DNA of 6,074 nucleotides from Candidatus Schekmanbacteria bacterium (GTDB lineage Bacteria; Schekmanbacteria; GWA2-38-11; J061): positions 1 to 6,074 of the forward strand of contig RFHX01000137.1 in assembly GCA_003695725.1 (NCBI GenBank), in the 5' to 3' direction. The position numbers and the translations under genes were made by a program. Positions 1-6,012 of the stretch are shown here, in pieces; positions within the stretch are counted from its first letter, which is position 1, and every line of letters starts with the position of its first letter. The notes under the pieces are model-generated. The model saw only the letters and a program-made list of their open reading frames with translations, made no database searches and was not told the DNA's origin.

Positions 1-383
1 TGGATTACCCGGAAATCTGCGCAGGCGCATTTCGATTCAAAGTCGATGAAGACTCCTTCCCAATGAAACTCATTGAAAAACTTGCAAATTTTCGCGCCAG
101 TGTCTTGAAGATGCCCTATGGAGACCAAGCTATTTTTTTGAAAAAGGAATTATTTTTTAAAGCAGGGGGATTTGCAGAAATTCCAATTATGGAGGATTTT
201 GAGTTTATCAGAAGAATCAAAAAATATGGCAAGATATTCATAGCGCCCTTCCCGGCATTGACATCGGCACGAAGATGGAAAAAAAATGGATTTTTAAAAA
301 CCACACTAATCAATCAGCTTATTATTATGGGATATTATTTAAGAGTACCGCCAGCAAAATTGAGAGATTGGTATAATAAGTAA
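1..383 (+). CDS. Family 2 glycosyltransferase, TIGR04283-like, C-terminal part (5' end outside window)
   Basis: The reading frame is open from position 3 through the stop at 381-383, so the gene is cut by the window edge and the first visible Met (63) is internal. The visible 126 residues carry GAFRF, then PYGDQAIF, then GGF-EIPIMEDFEF-RR and finally TSARRW. These match the C-terminal half of the TIGR04283 glycosyltransferases ('rSAM/selenodomain-associated transferase 2'), a GT-A fold family. MED is probably the acidic acceptor-side motif of the GT2 fold. The N-terminal nucleotide-sugar-binding part with its DxD motif is not in view, so donor and acceptor cannot be inferred. The tail after SARRW is hydrophobic (LINQLIIMGYYL) and ends in a basic amphipathic stretch, as is usual for the family. 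In other genomes the gene often follows a TIGR04282 partner, which would lie upstream of this window. Family assignment is confident; substrate is unknown. Confidence 0.85.
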   Translation, partial: DYPEICAGAFRFKVDEDSFPMKLIEKLANFRASVLKMPYGDQAIFLKKELFFKAGGFAEIPIMEDFEFIRRIKKYGKIFIAPFPALTSARRWKKNGFLKTTLINQLIIMGYYLRVPPAKLRDWYNK

Positions 384-465
384 AACAATATGATGAATAT
401 AAATACTTTAGCCAATTCATAGTATATTCTGAGTTTTTGAATGTACCACTTGATTATGACAACAA

Positions 466-514
466 CAATTGAGTTTTAATGCAAGAAACTATGCAATTGA
501 AATTCTCTTTTTTT
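466..514 (+). terminator. Possible imperfect terminator hairpin after the glycosyltransferase
   Basis: CAATTG (466-471) plus AGTTT (472-476) can pair with AAACT (486-490) plus CAATTG (494-499). This gives an 11-bp AT-rich stem with a 9-nt loop and a 3-nt bulge (ATG, 491-493). A run of seven T follows at 508-514, but only after eight intervening bases. The low GC of the stem and the distance to the T tract make it a weak intrinsic terminator. Its place between a gene end and the rplM promoter fits. Confidence 0.3.
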
Positions 515-526
515 CTCTTTATCTTC

Positions 527-553
527 TTGACAAATGCATCAAAGAAATATAAT
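527..553 (+). promoter_or_regulatory. Sigma-70-type promoter for rplM-rpsI
   Basis: A perfect -35 hexamer TTGACA (527-532) and a perfect -10 hexamer TATAAT (548-553) precede rplM. The spacer is 15 bp, shorter than the usual 16-18. A shifted -10, AATAAG at 551-556, would give 18 bp but fits consensus less well. Transcription would start near 560, leaving an untranslated leader of roughly 38 nt. That looks too short for a structured ribosomal-protein leader of the kind that mediates L13 autoregulation. Confidence 0.6.
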
Positions 554-597
554 AAGACATCTCCAATTTAAAATATTAACAAAAGTGGGTTGAAAAG

Positions 598-1041
598 ATG
601 GCAAAAGTACAACGGTCATTTGTAGCTAAAAAGGAAGATATTGAAAGAAAATGGTATCTGGTCGATGCCGAAGGGAAAACTCTTGGAAGAATGGCATCAC
701 AGATTGCAACTATATTGATGGGAAAGCATAAACCAATTTATACCCCATCTGTTGATACAGGTGATTTCGTAGTTGTGATCAATGCAGAAAAGATTGTCCT
801 GACAGGGAAAAAATGGGACCAGAAGAAATACTATCGCCATAGCGGATGGATAGGAGGAATAAAAGAGACGACTGCAAAAGAAATGCTTGCAAAACATCCT
901 GAAGATATTGTTAGATTGGCAGTAAAAAGAATGCTTCCAAAAACGAAACTTGGAAGGGCAATGCTAAAAAAACTCAAAGTCCATAGAGGTCCTGAACACC
1001 CTCATAGTGCGCAAAAACCGGAACCACTGGAAATTAATTAA
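598..1041 (+). CDS. rplM: Large ribosomal subunit protein uL13
   Basis: This 147-residue protein matches bacterial uL13 over its full length (usual 142-150). It binds 23S rRNA and is an early assembly protein of the 50S subunit. Hallmarks in order are [12 protein letters not shown] (19-31), the [16 protein letters not shown] block (44-60), [14 protein letters not shown] (76-89), [15 protein letters not shown] (108-122) and the C-terminal [20 protein letters not shown] (125-144). The ATG at 598 gives the expected N-terminus with a short basic lead ([20 protein letters not shown]). The bases before it (GTGGGTTGAAAAG) hold only a weak ribosome-binding site. It is the first gene of the classical rplM-rpsI pair; its stop lies 17 nt before the proposed rpsI start. 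A candidate promoter with consensus hexamers lies 45-71 bp upstream. Confidence 0.98.
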   Translation: MAKVQRSFVAKKEDIERKWYLVDAEGKTLGRMASQIATILMGKHKPIYTPSVDTGDFVVVINAEKIVLTGKKWDQKKYYRHSGWIGGIKETTAKEMLAKHPEDIVRLAVKRMLPKTKLGRAMLKKLKVHRGPEHPHSAQKPEPLEIN

Positions 1042-1046
1042 TATTG

Positions 1047-1061
1047 AAGGAGCAAAAGTTG
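1047..1061 (+). promoter_or_regulatory. Ribosome-binding site and TTG start that fix the rpsI N-terminus
   Basis: AAGGAG at 1047-1052 is followed by six bases and TTG at 1059-1061, a textbook spacing. The earlier in-frame TTG at 1044 has only AATTAATTAATA before it and would place this Shine-Dalgarno sequence inside the coding region. Confidence 0.8.
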
Positions 1062-1454
1062 GAAAATAGCAACATTTATTATGCCACAGGAAAAAGAAAA
1101 ACTTCTGTTGCAAGAGTTTGGATCAAAGCCGGCAAAGGAGAAATTCTTGTAAATAAAAGGTCGCTTGATAACTATTTTCCAAGAGAATCGTTGCGTGCAA
1201 TTGCTATTAGTCCTCTTCAGTTTCTTCCTGATAGAGAGAATTTCGATATCAACATCAATGTAAAGGGAGGAGGAATTTCCGGACAGGCAGGCGCCATAAG
1301 GCATGGTATTGCCAAAGCATTGGTAAACCTCGATGAAAGCTTGCGTCCAAAATTGAAAAAAGAAGGTATGCTCACGAGAGACCCTCGACAAGTAGAAAGA
1401 AAGAAATACGGACAGCCAAAAGCACGAAAGAAATTCCAATTCTCAAAGCGTTAA
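1059..1454 (+). CDS. rpsI: Small ribosomal subunit protein uS9
   Basis: The product is bacterial uS9, a 30S head protein whose C-terminal tail reaches the P-site tRNA anticodon stem. With the TTG at 1059 it has 131 residues, close to the 130 of E. coli. The start gives [20 protein letters not shown], matching the family N-terminus. Further hallmarks are [10 protein letters not shown], the near-invariant [40 protein letters not shown] and the terminal QFSKR with the conserved last Arg. An alternative TTG at 1044 would add five residues (MKEQK) but has no ribosome-binding site. The gene follows rplM directly and is almost certainly cotranscribed with it. It converges with purU, leaving 55 bp between the two stops. 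Confidence 0.98.
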   Translation: MENSNIYYATGKRKTSVARVWIKAGKGEILVNKRSLDNYFPRESLRAIAISPLQFLPDRENFDININVKGGGISGQAGAIRHGIAKALVNLDESLRPKLKKEGMLTRDPRQVERKKYGQPKARKKFQFSKR

Positions 1455-1509
1455 TTTCATCTGTTTATAAAAAAACGAGAAGCTTTCTATATTTGCACAA
1501 CAGCTCACA

Positions 1510-2376
1510 TTATTCAAAGACAATAGTCTTTCGTCCCCGTACGAAAATTCGATGCTCGGTATGAAGACGCAGTGCTTTTGCAAGGACAAGTCGCTCCAAA
1601 TCGCGCCCTTTTCTTTTTAAATCTTCTACTGAATCGCGATGTGTAACTCTCGTTATATCCTGCTCTATGATAGGTCCTTCATCAAGCTCTTCTGTAACAT
1701 AGTGGCTTGTAGCCCCTATGAGCTTCACTCCTCTCTCATATGCCTGTCTATAAGGATTGCTTCCCGCAAAAGCCGGCAGGAATGAGTGATGAATGTTGAT
1801 TATCCTGTTCCGAAATTTATCAAGAATAACAGGTGTGATAATCTGCATATAGCGAGCAAGCACAATTGTATCAATTTTATGTTCAATAAGAAGTTCGAGC
1901 TCTTTTCTCTCTTGTGCTACTTTATTTTCTTTTGTTATTGCAAAGACATAATAAGGTATGCCATAACTTTGAGCCAATTCCTGATGGTTAGGATGATTTG
2001 ATATTATCAGCGGTATTTCAATATTGAATTCACCTAGACTGTATCTCCATAAAATTTCCTGTAAGCAATGTGCATACTTTGAAACAAATATGGCAACCCG
2101 CATCTTTTCATCCATCATTTTAATATCCCATTTGGCATTGAGCTTTTCTGCAATAGGCGTAAAAGCAGATTTAAACGCAGACACTTCTAAAAGGGACTCA
2201 CTTATTTCCCAAAGGATTCTTAGATAAAATACCTTTTCGTCAGTATCTACATGTTCATCGAGGTCAATAATATTCCCTCCTCTCTCTGCAATAAAGCTTG
2301 ATATTCTGGCAACCAATCCAATTTGGTCAGGACAATGAAGAAGAAGGACAGCTTTTACTTTTTTCTCTTTCATCAT
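1510..2376 (-). CDS. purU: Formyltetrahydrofolate deformylase
   Basis: PurU hydrolyses 10-formyl-tetrahydrofolate to formate and tetrahydrofolate in the cytosol. It balances one-carbon pools and can supply formate for purine synthesis. An N-terminal ACT domain (HCPDQIGLVARISSFIAERG) is followed by a formyltransferase-fold domain. Visible motifs are the ISNHPNH block, VLARYMQIITP, NIHHSFLPAFAGSNPYRQAYERG and SHYVTEELDEGPIIEQD. The family's catalytic Asn-His-Asp triad is present: N and H of NIHHS, D of LDEGP. The C-terminal RIFVRGRKTIVFE is also typical. The ATG at 2376 is preferred because GAGG at 2389-2386 lies 9 nt before it, giving 288 residues. The longer ATG at 2391 (293 residues) has only AT-rich sequence upstream and lies 5 nt from the rodA stop. 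A third ATG is at 2373. It is last in the leftward gene block; no other purine gene is in view. Confidence 0.95.
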   Translation of the reverse strand: MMKEKKVKAVLLLHCPDQIGLVARISSFIAERGGNIIDLDEHVDTDEKVFYLRILWEISESLLEVSAFKSAFTPIAEKLNAKWDIKMMDEKMRVAIFVSKYAHCLQEILWRYSLGEFNIEIPLIISNHPNHQELAQSYGIPYYVFAITKENKVAQERKELELLIEHKIDTIVLARYMQIITPVILDKFRNRIINIHHSFLPAFAGSNPYRQAYERGVKLIGATSHYVTEELDEGPIIEQDITRVTHRDSVEDLKRKGRDLERLVLAKALRLHTEHRIFVRGRKTIVFE

Positions 2377-2396
2377 TTTTTCAAACCTCATTTCAA

Positions 2397-3512
2397 TTAC
2401 AATATAAAACGTCTGCCTCGTATGCTTAATACTATGCCTATCGATGCCATTGTCGAAAGCATAGAAGAGCCTCCATAACTAAAAAGCGGCAGCGGAATAC
2501 CTACAACAGGAAGTAATCCTACTACCATTGAAATATTGACGACTACCTGAAAAAGAAGGAATGATGAGATTCCAAAGGAAAGCAATGCTCCACATTTATC
2601 AGGTGATTCAAGGGAAACCTTGAGACAGAACAAGATGAGAGAAAGGAAAAGTGCAAAAAGGAAGAATACTCCAATAAATCCCCATTCCTCAGCAAAGACA
2701 GAAAATATGAAGTCTGTATGGCTTTCAGGAAGAAATTTAAGCTGTCCTTGACTTCCATGCAGAAACCCCTTACCAAAAATCCCGCCTGAACCAACTGCAA
2801 TCTTGGATTGAATTATGTTATACCCGCTTCCTAAAGGGTCTGCTTCAGGGTTGAACAATGTCAAAATTCTTTTTCTCTGATAGTCTTCCAGAAAAAACCA
2901 CATAACGATTGAGCCTGCAATTGCTGAAAGAATCCCTCCATAGAAGACTCTTCGCTTCACACCTGCTGCAAAAAGATAAAAAATCAATATAACTATAACA
3001 GAGATTGCAGTACCAAGGTCGGGCTGAAGTATAATGAGAATCGCCGGGATAAGTGCCAAAGCAAGAGGGTATAAAACTTCGGTAAAAGATAGAGATTCTC
3101 CGCTCCTAATATCAGAAATAAAGCGAGAAAGAACAATTATCGTAGCAAGTTTTATGAATTCAGAGGGTTGAACATTGAAAAAGCCAAGGGAAATCCATCT
3201 TCTCGAACCTGATTTTACTTCTCCAATGACAAGCACAATTATAAGAAGAGAAAGGGATAGGAAATAGATAACGTAGGCATATTTGATAATTGTTCTGTAA
3301 TCAATCAATGTAAATATTGCCAATGCCACCAATCCTAAAAAAAACCAGATGAGCTGTTTTTTCCAATATGTTTGAGCAGAAAGGAAATAATCTTTTCCGT
3401 AAAACTCAGGAAAATAAGATGAACTGTATATTGTAGCAATGCCAAGAAGAGAAAGCAGAATTGTTATCAGCAGGATTCTCCATTCAAGGTTGCTAATTAT
3501 TTCCTTAAACAA
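2397..3512 (-). CDS. rodA: Peptidoglycan glycosyltransferase RodA (SEDS family)
   Basis: This 371-residue multi-pass inner-membrane protein belongs to the SEDS family (FtsW/RodA/SpoVE), which polymerises lipid II glycan strands. RodA works with a class B PBP in the elongasome. Visible motifs are GSRRWISLGFFNVQPSEFIKL (102-122), LQPDLGTA (162-169), YQRKRILTLFNPEADPLGSGYN (211-232) and LPESHTDFIFSVFAEEWGF (261-279). The last holds Asp267, corresponding to the Asp needed for SEDS polymerase activity. The C-terminal GLLPVVGIPLPLFSYGGSS (332-350) is also present. About ten hydrophobic segments can be picked out, beginning at residues 13-30. The length and single-domain form fit RodA better than FtsW. 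The start is TTG at 3512-3510, with AGGA (3525-3522) 9 nt upstream and no in-frame ATG nearby. The usual neighbours mreBCD and pbp2 are absent here; ftsY lies upstream and purU downstream on the same strand. Confidence 0.94.
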   Translation of the reverse strand: MFKEIISNLEWRILLITILLSLLGIATIYSSSYFPEFYGKDYFLSAQTYWKKQLIWFFLGLVALAIFTLIDYRTIIKYAYVIYFLSLSLLIIVLVIGEVKSGSRRWISLGFFNVQPSEFIKLATIIVLSRFISDIRSGESLSFTEVLYPLALALIPAILIILQPDLGTAISVIVILIFYLFAAGVKRRVFYGGILSAIAGSIVMWFFLEDYQRKRILTLFNPEADPLGSGYNIIQSKIAVGSGGIFGKGFLHGSQGQLKFLPESHTDFIFSVFAEEWGFIGVFFLFALFLSLILFCLKVSLESPDKCGALLSFGISSFLLFQVVVNISMVVGLLPVVGIPLPLFSYGGSSMLSTMASIGIVLSIRGRRFIL

Positions 3513-3588
3513 TAGGCATCTTCCTCTCAGAGTCTGCTATTCTTCATAAATCCCATGAAAAATTCAAAAGAAATCCAAAAACAACCCT

Positions 3589-4581
3589 TTAATCTTCGAT
3601 GATTGCCTCAGCAAATGCTCTGCCATTAAAGGGCTGGAGACTTTCAATGTCTTCACCGACACCAATAAACTTTATTGGTATTTCGGTCTCAAGGGCAATT
3701 GATATCAAGACACCTCCCTTTGCTGTGCCGTCAAGCTTTGTCATTATTATTCCCGTAACATCTACAGCCTCCATAAACATCTTTGTTTGGCTCAGCGCAT
3801 TTTGTCCTGTTGTGGCATCGAGGACGAGCAAAACTTCGTTTGGGGCTCCGGGAAGCGCCTTACCCAAGACCCTTTTCATTTTTTTAAGCTCTTCCATCAG
3901 GTTTTTCTTAATATGCATTCTTCCTGCAGTATCAACGATAAGAACATCTACTTTCTTTGAAACAGCAGATGTAACTGCGTCATAGGCAACAGACGAAGGG
4001 TCAGCTCCTTCTCTTCCTCGTACAACCTCAACTCCCGACCTTTCCCCCCATATTCCAAGCTGAGTATCGGCAGCGGCACGGAAAGTATCACCTGCAGCTA
4101 ACATAACTTTTTTCCCATCCTTTAAGAAACGGGAAGCAAGTTTCCCTATAGTTGTTGTCTTGCCAACGCCATTTACTCCTACAACCATAATGACAAAAGG
4201 AGTTGTCGTAATCTCAATTTTGCCCTCATATTTTGAAAGCATCTCGCCCAACCTATTACATATATATCTTTTGATTTTCTCTTCATCCTTTATATTCTCC
4301 ATCAACACATATTCGCGAAGCTCTTCAACAATGTGTCCTGCTGTTTCAATACCAATATCCGAAAGCACTAAGATTTCTTCAAGTTCTTCATAAAAATCGT
4401 CATCGATAACCCTGCCCGGGAAAAAAAGCCCTTCAAACTTTGAACTTATTTCTCGTTGAGTCTTCTTTAAACCTTTTTTCAGCCGCCCCCAAATACTATT
4501 TTCTTCTTCATTCCTTTCAACAATGATATTCCTTACCTTTTCCTCCTGCTTGTTGTTTTTACCAAACAAATTCTTTAACAT
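3589..4581 (-). CDS. ftsY: Signal recognition particle receptor FtsY
   Basis: FtsY is the membrane-associated SRP receptor GTPase. It pairs with Ffh to deliver ribosomes making membrane proteins to the Sec translocon. The 330-residue protein has a short charged N-terminus, then a basic amphipathic stretch (WGRLKKGLKKTQREISSKFEGLF, about 31-53) likely to contact membrane, and the N-domain helices to about 125. The G domain shows G1 GVNGVGKTTT (135-144), G2-region DTFRAAA (165-171), G3 DTAGR (217-221), G4 TKLD with GTAKGG (281-290) and the closing GVGEDIESLQPF (307-318). After RAAA it reads DTQL, where E. coli FtsY has VEQL, a minor variation. It lacks the long acidic A domain of E. coli FtsY, as many bacteria do. 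The ATG start is well supported by AAGGAG (4592-4587) 5 nt upstream. It sits between the aminotransferase and rodA with no clear terminator on either side. Confidence 0.97.
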   Translation of the reverse strand: MLKNLFGKNNKQEEKVRNIIVERNEEENSIWGRLKKGLKKTQREISSKFEGLFFPGRVIDDDFYEELEEILVLSDIGIETAGHIVEELREYVLMENIKDEEKIKRYICNRLGEMLSKYEGKIEITTTPFVIMVVGVNGVGKTTTIGKLASRFLKDGKKVMLAAGDTFRAAADTQLGIWGERSGVEVVRGREGADPSSVAYDAVTSAVSKKVDVLIVDTAGRMHIKKNLMEELKKMKRVLGKALPGAPNEVLLVLDATTGQNALSQTKMFMEAVDVTGIIMTKLDGTAKGGVLISIALETEIPIKFIGVGEDIESLQPFNGRAFAEAIIED

Positions 4582-4653
4582 TGCTTCTCCTTCATTTTCA
4601 ACATCATTTCCTACATTAAAAGATAAAACAACAATGTATAAAAAAATCGATTG

Positions 4654-5802
4654 TCATTTATGAAAATTCTTCAAAAATTCTTCGATTCTTTTAATTCCTT
4701 TTTCTATATTTTGAATAGAATTAGAATAAGAAAAACGAATATATCCTTCCCCATTTGTGCCAAAATCTATGCCGGGTGTTACTGCGACTCCTGCTTTCTC
4801 AAGAAGTTTAAATGCAAAATCGTATGAATTAGAAGCAAATTTTTTCGCATTTGCAAAAACATAGAAAGCTCCAGTGGGCTCATTTTTAATACCAAAGCCA
4901 AGTTTCTTTAATGCATCGATAATGAATATTCTCCTCATATTGAAAACTCGCACCATCTTCTTTATTTCCTCATCTGCTTCTCTTAATGCTGCAATTGCTG
5001 CTCTTTGAGCAAAAGCAGATGCCGAAATAAAAAGGTTTTGTTGAAGCTTCTGCATAGGTCTTATAAATTTTTTTGGTGCAATAACATAACCCAATCGCCA
5101 CCCTGTCATAGCATACAACTTTGAAAATCCATTGAGGACAAAGGCGTTATCTGTTATTTCGAGGATACTATGCTCTTTCCCTTCATAAACAAGCCCATGA
5201 TATATTTCATCAGAAATAACATAGGGTCCCAATGAAGCTATACTGCTCAATGTATCAAAATCCAATACTATTCCTGTGGGATTTGCCGGTGAATTTACGA
5301 TTATAGATTTTGTTTGAGAATCAATCCGTTTCTTCATATCAGCAATATCAGGACGAAATCCATTCTCTTCATAGATAGGAAAAAAGAGAGGATTGCCTCC
5401 AACAAATTTTACAAAATTAGGATAACAGGGATAGTAGGGATTTGACATTAGGACATTATCGCCGGGATTCAAAAGAGCGCCAAAAATCAGAAGCATCGCA
5501 GGAGAAGTGCCTGAAGTGACAATTATCTGATCCGGGCTGATTTCCACATTATATTTTCTTTGATAATGTTCACTTATTGCTTCCCTCAATTCAATCAATC
5601 CCAAACTGTGAGTATAATGCGTATCACCTCGTCGAATGGAATCAATACCTGTCTCCATTATAATCGATGGAGTATCAAAATCCGGTTCGCCCACCTCCAA
5701 ATGAACAATTTCTCTCCCTTCCTTTTCGAGCTGTTTTGCCCTGTCAAGGACATCCATAACGATAAAAGGAGTGATTGACTCTATTCTTTCTGCAATCTTC
5801 AT
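4654..5802 (-). CDS. Class I/II PLP-dependent aminotransferase (aspartate aminotransferase-like)
   Basis: This 382-residue fold-type I enzyme transfers an amino group between an amino acid and a 2-oxo acid using pyridoxal phosphate. Visible landmarks are VGEPDFDTP (37-45), HYTHSLGLIELREAI (62-76), TSGTSPAM (96-103) near the phosphate-binding loop, NPTG with Asn174, SDEIY with Asp198, and NGFSKLYAMTGWRLGY (224-239). The last holds the Schiff-base Lys228 and Arg236. Arg356 in YIRFSYS would bind the substrate alpha-carboxylate. The protein is full length and intact. Related family members act on aspartate, alanine, aromatic or branched-chain amino acids, so the substrate cannot be fixed from motifs. 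The ATG at 5802 gives a normal N-terminus (MKIAERIESITPF), although only a weak GGA precedes it. An in-frame stop lies 75 nt upstream and no ATG, GTG or TTG falls between. It is the first gene of the leftward block. Confidence 0.92.
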   Translation of the reverse strand: MKIAERIESITPFIVMDVLDRAKQLEKEGREIVHLEVGEPDFDTPSIIMETGIDSIRRGDTHYTHSLGLIELREAISEHYQRKYNVEISPDQIIVTSGTSPAMLLIFGALLNPGDNVLMSNPYYPCYPNFVKFVGGNPLFFPIYEENGFRPDIADMKKRIDSQTKSIIVNSPANPTGIVLDFDTLSSIASLGPYVISDEIYHGLVYEGKEHSILEITDNAFVLNGFSKLYAMTGWRLGYVIAPKKFIRPMQKLQQNLFISASAFAQRAAIAALREADEEIKKMVRVFNMRRIFIIDALKKLGFGIKNEPTGAFYVFANAKKFASNSYDFAFKLLEKAGVAVTPGIDFGTNGEGYIRFSYSNSIQNIEKGIKRIEEFLKNFHK

Positions 5803-5933
5803 TATTAAAAATCCATTTGAAATTAATATTCTTTCCTCTCTTCCCGATAGGAGTAATCCGAAATAATCATTTTTTCACAGCAATCTTATATAACGCAAGA
5901 TGTAAAGAAATACAATAAAAGTTAATGATGAAA

Positions 5934-5950
5934 TGTCGGTTTTTTGGACA
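5934..5950 (+). repeat. 17-bp direct repeat, copy 1
   Basis: TGTCGGTTTTTTGGACA occurs here and again, base for base, at 5996-6012. Its ends are inverted half-sites, TGTC and GACA, separated by nine bases, so each copy is itself a partial dyad. Similarity extends past the right end in gapped form (ATTTTTTTCTT here, ATTTTTCTT in copy 2). The unit is neither coding nor a low-complexity tract. It may be a regulator-binding site or a mobile-element terminal repeat. Confidence 0.85.
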
Positions 5951-5967
5951 GATTTTTTTCTTAATTT

Positions 5968-5982
5968 TCAATAAGTTATTGA
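5968..5982. repeat. 15-bp perfect palindrome midway between the direct repeats
   Basis: TCAATAA and TTATTGA flank a central G at 5975. The midpoint of the two 17-bp repeats is 5973, so the palindrome is centred to within two bases. It is not followed by a T run and its stem is AT-rich, so a protein-binding site is more likely than a terminator. The arms do not match the FNR consensus (TTGAT-N4-ATCAA). Confidence 0.6.
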
Positions 5983-5995
5983 TCTTTTAAAAATG

Positions 5996-6012
5996 TGTCG
6001 GTTTTTTGGACA
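5996..6012 (+). repeat. 17-bp direct repeat, copy 2
   Basis: This is identical to the copy at 5934-5950 and in the same orientation, with starts 62 bp apart. That is close to six turns of B-DNA, which would put both copies on the same face of the helix. It lies about 60 bp before the AAGGA at the window edge. Confidence 0.85.

Noticed and set aside
1038-1439. 133-codon minus-strand frame opposite rpsI
   Set aside because: It almost exactly mirrors uS9, has cysteine- and phenylalanine-rich antisense composition, and matches no recognisable family.
1455-1509. Possible bidirectional terminator between the convergent rpsI and purU genes (AGAAGCTTTCT next to a run of seven A/T)
   Set aside because: Only a 4-bp AGAA/TTCT stem can form, with a 3-nt loop, and the T run on the purU side is offset by two bases. 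This is too weak to call as a terminator.
1786-2227. Plus-strand open frames opposite purU
   Set aside because: They lie antisense to a fully conserved purU, have no family resemblance and no ribosome-binding sites. They are shadows of the real gene.
3513-3588. Hairpin TTCAT-N7-ATGAA between ftsY and rodA on the minus strand
   Set aside because: The stem is only 5 bp, all but one pair A-T, with no following T run. No promoter-like pair of hexamers was found in the gap either.
3599-4393. Plus-strand open frames opposite ftsY, rich in Ser and Thr
   Set aside because: The Ser/Thr-rich composition is what an antisense reading of Lys/Glu/Gly-rich FtsY codons gives. FtsY motifs are intact on the other strand.
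4582-4653. ACAAT/ATTGT inverted repeat with a T tract between the aminotransferase and ftsY
   Set aside because: The 5-bp arms enclose the T tract in a long loop, which is the wrong geometry for an intrinsic terminator.
5968-5982. FNR/CRP-type binding site
   Set aside because: The dyad TCAATAA-G-TTATTGA has an odd centre and its arms face the opposite way to TTGAT-N4-ATCAA.
5934-6012. CRISPR array
   Set aside because: There are only two short repeats, 45 bp of T-rich sequence between them, and no cas gene. This does not resemble repeat-spacer structure.
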